Source of the DNA: Caballeronia grimmiae
Lineage (GTDB): Bacteria; Pseudomonadota; Gammaproteobacteria; Burkholderiales; Burkholderiaceae
Assembly: GCF_000698555.1 (NCBI RefSeq)
Contig: NZ_JFHE01000002.1
Span: forward strand, 393,903 to 457,902
DNA: 64,000 bases
Direction: 5' to 3'
The notes beneath the pieces were generated by a model. It was not told the DNA's origin, searched no databases, and saw only the letters and a program-made list of their open reading frames with translations. Each line of letters opens with the position of its first letter. Positions within the stretch are counted from its first letter, which is position 1. Positions 59,820 to 64,000 of this stretch are shown piece by piece. Position numbers and translations under genes: made by a program.

Positions 59820-61553
59820 ATGTGTGGCATCGCTTCCGTTCGTACCAAGCAAAAAACGATGATGACTGTAACTATCCGGGCGCGCATTGCCCTCACCATG
59901 ACGTTCTTGGGCGTTTTACTCTGCCTGTGCGTAGGCTTGGGCCTGCTTGGAATGAACGCGATAAACGCCTCGGCGAAGGATGTAAGCCTCAACACATTGC
60001 CGTCGGTTAATGCGCTGGGCCTTTCTGACGTCTACCTCGGACGTGCACGCCTTTCGCTGGACCGCTACGCGCTCGCCCCCGATTCGCCTGACGCCAGTAC
60101 ACTGCGCGCGCGCGCCGACAAGTTCCTTGCCGATTCCGACGACTGGTACAAGAAGTACGACGTCATCCCGCGCAGCCCCGACGAAGACGTCCTCGCAAAG
60201 GAGGTGGTCGCTGCGCGCGCAGATATGCGCAAGCAGGTCGAAGCGTTTGGCTTGGCCATCGAGAAGCGGGAGCAGGCCGATATCGCCCGTCTGACGATGA
60301 AGGACCTGCCGGCCGCCTACAATCGTGCAAGCGACGCCTTCAAGAAACTCAAGGAGTTTCAATTAACGGACGCTGCGCGTCAGGACGCCGAGAACGATAG
60401 CCGCGTCGCGACTCTGCGGACGTGGGGCATTCTCGCTCTGGTTTTAGGCATTGCAGCCGCCGTCTCTGGCTGGTTCTTCCTCCGCCGCGCGATCATGACG
60501 CCGCTGGCCGAAGCACTCACACACTTCGAACATATTTCATCGGGCGATCTGACGCGCCACGTTGTGATCAAAACGCACGACGAGATGGGGCAGTTGCTCG
60601 CCGGCATTGCCACGATGAAGAGCAAGCTGGCGGACACAGTCGGCACCGTGCGCATCAGTAGCGAAGCAATCGGAAGCGCGAGCAAGCAGATCGCGACCGG
60701 CAACACCGACCTGTCGTCTCGCACCGAACAGCAAGCTGCGTCGCTTCAGGAAACGGCTTCGAGCATGGAAGAGCTCACGTCGACGGTGAAGCAGAATTCC
60801 GAGAACGCGAAGCAGGCAAGTGGCCTTGCCGACAATGCCAACGCCGTTGCCAACGAAGGCGCCGCGATCGTCGGACAGGTTGTCGAGACGATGGCTGGCA
60901 TCGAGCAAAGCTCCGGGAAGATTGCCGAGATCATCGGCATGATCGAAGGCATCGCCTTCCAGACGAACATCTTGGCGCTCAACGCGGCGGTCGAAGCGGC
61001 GCGCGCAGGCGAGCAAGGCCGTGGCTTTGCGGTAGTCGCCAGTGAAGTCCGCAGTCTTGCACAGCGATCATCAGCCGCTGCAAAAGAGATCAAAGGATTG
61101 ATTGAAACTTCCGGCGACCGAGTGCAAGCGGGTACGGAACTCGTCGCGCGGGCAGGGGAGACCATGCAGCGCGTTGGCACCGCCATCCAGCGCGTTACCG
61201 ACATCATGGGCGAGATTGCCTCGGCGTCGAACGAACAGAGCCGCGGCATCGAGCAAGTCAATCAAGCCATTTCGCAGATGGACGAGGTGACGCAGCAGAA
61301 CGCGGCGCTTGTTGAGGAAGCAGCGGCAGCAGCCGGCTCGATGGAAGACCAGGCGAAGCAACTGTCCGCAGCCGTCGCCGTGTTTCGGACTGCCCAAACG
61401 CTCTCCGTCGCAGCGACGAACAACTACACGCCGCAGATTGCGCGTCCGTCGACCGGCAAGACGTCGCCGACGATGACGAGAACGGCAAAGCCAGCGATTG
61501 CAGCCGCGCAGCCCGTTCATGCGGGACCCGACGGCGATTGGTCGACGTTTTAA
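59820..61553 (+). CDS. Methyl-accepting chemotaxis protein with four-helix-bundle sensor
   Basis: Chemoreceptor of 577 aa. ATG 59820 has AAGGGGA seven bases upstream; an ATG pair at 59859 is an alternative. The first membrane helix is near 25-47 ([20 protein letters not shown]), the second near 205-222. The periplasmic part is helical with the [18 protein letters not shown] pattern of 4HB_MCP sensors. HAMP and signalling coiled coil follow. The signalling half is nearly identical to that of the receptor at 38.8 kb, including the DWSTF tail, so the two share a recent ancestor but have different sensors. First gene of a cluster with a small protein, a receiver and a FlgM-like protein. Confidence 0.94.
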   Translation: MCGIASVRTKQKTMMTVTIRARIALTMTFLGVLLCLCVGLGLLGMNAINASAKDVSLNTLPSVNALGLSDVYLGRARLSLDRYALAPDSPDASTLRARADKFLADSDDWYKKYDVIPRSPDEDVLAKEVVAARADMRKQVEAFGLAIEKREQADIARLTMKDLPAAYNRASDAFKKLKEFQLTDAARQDAENDSRVATLRTWGILALVLGIAAAVSGWFFLRRAIMTPLAEALTHFEHISSGDLTRHVVIKTHDEMGQLLAGIATMKSKLADTVGTVRISSEAIGSASKQIATGNTDLSSRTEQQAASLQETASSMEELTSTVKQNSENAKQASGLADNANAVANEGAAIVGQVVETMAGIEQSSGKIAEIIGMIEGIAFQTNILALNAAVEAARAGEQGRGFAVVASEVRSLAQRSSAAAKEIKGLIETSGDRVQAGTELVARAGETMQRVGTAIQRVTDIMGEIASASNEQSRGIEQVNQAISQMDEVTQQNAALVEEAAAAAGSMEDQAKQLSAAVAVFRTAQTLSVAATNNYTPQIARPSTGKTSPTMTRTAKPAIAAAQPVHAGPDGDWSTF

Positions 61554-61571
61554 GCCGGGAGTGTGTGCATC

Positions 61572-61823
61572 ATGCCGCCGAGAAAGCAGCCGCTGACACT
61601 GGGGGCGCCCACTGCCGAAGCTCCGCCTTGTAACGATGACGCTGAAGGCGAACGCCTGGTCCGTTGCGAGGTGGGTGACATGGTCAAGCAGCTGCATGAG
61701 CTTCGGCGTCGGCTGGCTGGCATAGAAAGCCGCATCTCACAGCAGGCAATCGAGTCCGTCATCAAGGCTTGCGTCGAGCTGGATGGGTTCCTCCGATCGG
61801 ACGGCGCCCAGGGAACAGAGTAG
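61572..61823 (+). CDS. Small hypothetical protein after chemoreceptor
   Basis: An 83-aa soluble protein starting MPPRKQPLTLGAPTAEAPP, 18 bases after the chemoreceptor stop. The second half is a predicted coiled helix (VGDMVKQLHELRRRLAGIESRISQQAIESVIKACVEL). No domain is recognised. The short distance implies cotranscription with the receptor. It could be a chemotaxis accessory protein, but this is speculation; it lacks a strong ribosome site. Confidence 0.5.
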   Translation: MPPRKQPLTLGAPTAEAPPCNDDAEGERLVRCEVGDMVKQLHELRRRLAGIESRISQQAIESVIKACVELDGFLRSDGAQGTE

Positions 61824-62144
61824 GGACCGCTCATCCGTGCGACGCGCTGGCCGGTCGGTGCCTTTCACGGCACCCTGGCAGCAACGTCTGGGCAATCACC
61901 CTCAACATCAGCCGCATGGCGACGTGCAACGACAGCAAGCGATCACGGGCCGAGATGTCTTCCGCTGCACCGGACAGCGGCTTGAGGCGATCGTGCAATC
62001 GCTAAGAGGCGTTGTGACGACGAGCAGTGATTGCGTTGGGTCGTCGCACCATCACTCCGCTTGCCTGCACATGGCGTGATCGTGTACGGCAGGCTTAAGA
62101 GTTCGCGGTATTCAAACACAAGGAAAAAGGGAAGGGTTTCACCG
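61824..62144. other. Intergenic region before the receiver gene
   Basis: About 320 bases without a supported gene. No sigma28 match with the 11-base spacer was found here, so the receiver may depend on the upstream promoter or on an unrecognised one. Confidence 0.4.
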
Positions 62145-62591
62145 ATGGTTCATGCTGATAGGCGCTTGTTGGTAGTCGATGATATGGCCACCATGCGCAG
62201 TTTGATTCGGAAAATGCTCAAGGCGATCGGCTATCCGATCATCGAAGAAGCAGAGGATGGGGTAGCTGCGCTCGAAAAGCTCAGAGCGCAGCATTTCGAT
62301 CTGGTGATCACCGATTGGAACATGCCCAACATGGACGGGCTGTCCCTGTTGCACGAGATTCGCAAATCCGAGGATCTGGCGCACCTGCCGATACTCATGG
62401 TCACGGCTGAAAAGAAGCGCGAAAACGTACTAGCAGCGATTCGCGGCGGTGCTAACGGCTACATCGTGAAGCCGTTCTCGGAGGCGGCCTTGGCCGACAA
62501 GCTTGCCCAAGTGCTTCCACTTCCGACAAATTCCGCCCCGACAGACCGTGGCACGTCTGTGTTCGGCGCTATCTTCAACGCGACCACGTAA
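62145..62591 (+). CDS. CheY-like single-domain response regulator
   Basis: Receiver protein of 148 aa. The acidic pair is in LLVVDDMATMRSLIRKML, the phospho-acceptor Asp in LVITDWNMPNMDG near residue 60, the Thr in LMVTAEKKRE and the Lys in YIVKPFSEA. This is the CheY pattern (MATMR, DWNMP). The C-terminal extension of about 18 residues beyond the usual end (APTDRGTSVFGAIFNATT) is unusual. ATG 62145 follows GGAAGGG. It lies between a chemoreceptor and a FlgM-like gene, which suggests output to a flagellar motor, perhaps an alternative CheY. Confidence 0.92.
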   Translation: MVHADRRLLVVDDMATMRSLIRKMLKAIGYPIIEEAEDGVAALEKLRAQHFDLVITDWNMPNMDGLSLLHEIRKSEDLAHLPILMVTAEKKRENVLAAIRGGANGYIVKPFSEAALADKLAQVLPLPTNSAPTDRGTSVFGAIFNATT

Positions 62592-62757
62592 CTCGATGCT
62601 CACACTTTGTTTCAATTTGTTGCAAAAGCGTGATACCCCCGCGGGATAAGGCTTTCGCGCACTTGCCGTAGTGGCCGGGGTGTCGCATGCCCCGTCGCAT
62701 GGTAAAGGTTTCAACGCTCGCACCGTTAAGGAACTTATGCAAGCGAGGAGCGAAACC

Positions 62758-63060
62758 ATGAAGATCCAATCAAACAACAACACCGCCATGCCGGAACTAA
62801 TCAACGTCCAGCGTGCAACGAATGAAAGGGACTACGCCATGACTCCGCAGCATGCCGACGCGATTGCCGCGGACAGCTCGACGGTCAGGCTTTTGTCGAC
62901 TTCCACGTTGCGCGCGTCAAGCGCGACCAATATCGATCTCGATCTCGATATCGATAAGGTTGCTTCCATTAAAGCCGCCCTGCGTGGTGGTACCTACAGT
63001 ATCGATTCGGGCCGCGTGGCCGACGGGATGCTCGGCTTGGCGCGCGATCTACTGCAATGA
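62758..63060 (+). CDS. FlgM-like anti-sigma28 factor
   Basis: A 100-aa protein with a disordered N-terminal half and a C-terminal segment DIDKVASIKAALRGGTYSIDSGRVADGMLGLARDLL that matches the sigma28-binding helices of FlgM (consensus VxxIKxAIxxGxYxIDxxxIAxxLL). ATG 62758 is chosen for GAGGAG seven bases upstream. FlgM keeps FliA (sigma28) inactive until it is exported by the flagellum. Canonical flgM sits with flgA and flgN in the flagellar cluster; here it ends a chemotaxis cluster and is therefore probably an extra copy. It could damp the sigma28 promoters seen upstream of the chemoreceptors. Confidence 0.82.
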   Translation: MKIQSNNNTAMPELINVQRATNERDYAMTPQHADAIAADSSTVRLLSTSTLRASSATNIDLDLDIDKVASIKAALRGGTYSIDSGRVADGMLGLARDLLQ

Positions 63061-63319
63061 TCGAAGGCCGTCCCGCGTGCGTGAAGAAGTCGGGCGCCAG
63101 TGAGAGCTACGAGTGAAGCTCGCGCTGAGCCAAAGCAATCGCAGCGCCTTGTTCTGATCGGGTGTCGGGCTTCGCGGCCCGACAGCCTTTTGTCGATGGA
63201 AATCATGGAGTGGTAGACGCGAGCGAGAACGCGGCGGCGCGGGCAGATTGAGAATCGCCCGTGGACGTTTGGCGCGCTCGCTAGTAGTTGATCGCTTGCT
63301 CAATGTCCGTGTTCTCCGC

Positions 63320-63541
63320 TCAGCGATTTGAGACAGGCCCGCAGTTCTTCCCGGCGCGATCCGTTGCTAGTTTGAATGCAAGGGCATTGGCTACCTCATC
63401 ATCCGTTCTTGCAGCGAGGATCGACAGTTCGCTAGTGGTAAGAGCGCGTTCACGTTTCCAGCCCGTCTGGACGACCGCCTCGATCACCTTCAGTTGATCC
63501 CATTCGCGCATGGGCAGACTCACGGGCGGGTTCGGTGACAT
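63320..63541 (-). mobile_element. Transposase N-terminal remnant (ISNCY-like)
   Basis: The frame begins MSPNPPVSLPMREWDQLKVIEAVV, which recalls the first helix of ISNCY-type transposases (MRE-x-DRLKVI-x-x-V). It then loses similarity and stops at 73 residues, where real proteins have over 400. No catalytic motif is present. A remnant at most. Confidence 0.35.
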
Positions 63542-63666
63542 GGCGGCGCTCCCGCCGAACGGTCAGCCGCCAGCTTGCCACCGGCGCAAACCCCGACATC
63601 TGTAAATAGCCAGAACACGACATTAGGATACAGCCGCTACAATTCAAAACGTTGCTAATTAGTATT

Positions 63667-64000
63667 ATGTCAACTATTAGCGATTCGCTACGGCCCAGGG
63701 GTGTGGCATGCTGCCTCAACACAGTAGCCAAACTGATGCACCAAGCGCAGATCATGCCCAAAGCCATCCGGCGGTATCGCGTGACGACGGACTCACGGAA
63801 CACCAGGCAAGCGTCACCGAATCTGGTGGATCGTGTCTTCTCAGCAGATCGGCCGGACGCCTGTTGGCTCAGCGACATCACGTATATCCCGACGCAAGAA
63901 GGCTGGCTTTATCTGGCCGCGATCCTGGATTTGCATTCCCGTGCCGTGGTGGGCTGGAGTATGAGTAAGACGCTCGATTGCCGGCTTGCGGTAGATGCGC
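63667..64000 (+). mobile_element. IS3-family transposase OrfB, truncated, running off the window
   Basis: The frame from ATG 63667 reads LRPRGVACCLNTVAKLMHQA, then RRYRVTTDSRNTRQASPNLVDRVF and WLSDITYIPTQEGWLYLAAILDLHSRAVVGWSM. This is the integrase core of IS3 OrfB, with the first catalytic Asp in SDITYIPT and the second in AILDLHSR. The residues that should precede LRPRGVACC (about 90) are absent, so the 5' end is truncated near 63660. It continues beyond base 64000, so completeness of the 3' part is unknown. Confidence 0.8.

Noticed and set aside
62615..62650. Possible sigma28 promoter before the FlgM-like gene (CAAAAGCG-N11-CGGGATAA)
   Set aside because: Both boxes are weak (about 5 of 8), so it is not called.

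Overview
The window reads as high-GC betaproteobacterial DNA of the Burkholderia/Paraburkholderia/Caballeronia group. Supporting signs are the large NAD-glutamate dehydrogenase, the ClpK/ClpG-type disaggregase, the ChvE-GguAB sugar transporter, an MXKDX pentapeptide-repeat protein and ECF sigma/NrsF pairs typical of that group. The content is accessory (transporters, chemoreceptors, stress genes, many regulators, no ribosomal or core replication genes). This suggests a secondary chromosome or megaplasmid, but that and the genus are inference.

Layout. 0-5.3 kb: a complete peptide-type ABC importer (lipoprotein, two permeases, fused double ATPase). 5.6-7.5 kb: a Tat-exported serine hydrolase of the beta-lactamase class C fold. 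7.8-15.6 kb: a stress and redox block containing an IS110 remnant, a cysteine-rich AraC regulator, a tRNA 3'-end-like scar, a PRC-barrel protein, a truncated Hsp20, ClpK, a UBP-type zinc finger and a thioredoxin-reductase-like flavoprotein without its redox cysteines. 16.6-19.6 kb: a Vgb-like propeller, an NTF2-like protein and two broken catabolic genes. 20-26 kb: a six-gene ABC importer whose order matches glpSTPQUV (glycerol). 26.7-28.4 kb: RidA, a PEP mutase/isocitrate lyase-like enzyme and a broken carboxymuconolactone decarboxylase. 28.8-33.7 kb: NAD-glutamate dehydrogenase (1621 aa). 33.9-38.7 kb: a CurA-like reductase, a LysR regulator, an MFS carrier with a class II aldolase, and a broken AraC gene.

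38.7-63.1 kb is rich in chemotaxis and stress genes. It holds three methyl-accepting chemotaxis proteins, each preceded by a sigma28-like promoter with an 11-nt spacer. The last is followed by a small protein, a CheY-like receiver and a FlgM-like anti-sigma28. Between them lie two Hsp20 genes with a sigma32-like promoter, an unannotated small-RNA candidate between two terminators, an MFS carrier, a GST/TetR pair, an ECF sigma-NrsF pair facing a cytochrome b/molybdoenzyme/MXKDX operon through two matching GTAACC-N16-CGAA promoters, a Crp-type regulator, and ChvE-GguAB. The right end enters insertion-sequence remnants.

A recurring theme is decay. At least five genes are truncated or frameshifted and three IS remnants are present, while the large operons around them are intact. 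The most interesting leads are the FlgM-terminated chemotaxis cluster, the divergent ECF promoter pair, the three-times-repeated CxxC N-terminus of the AraC regulator, and the small-RNA candidate.
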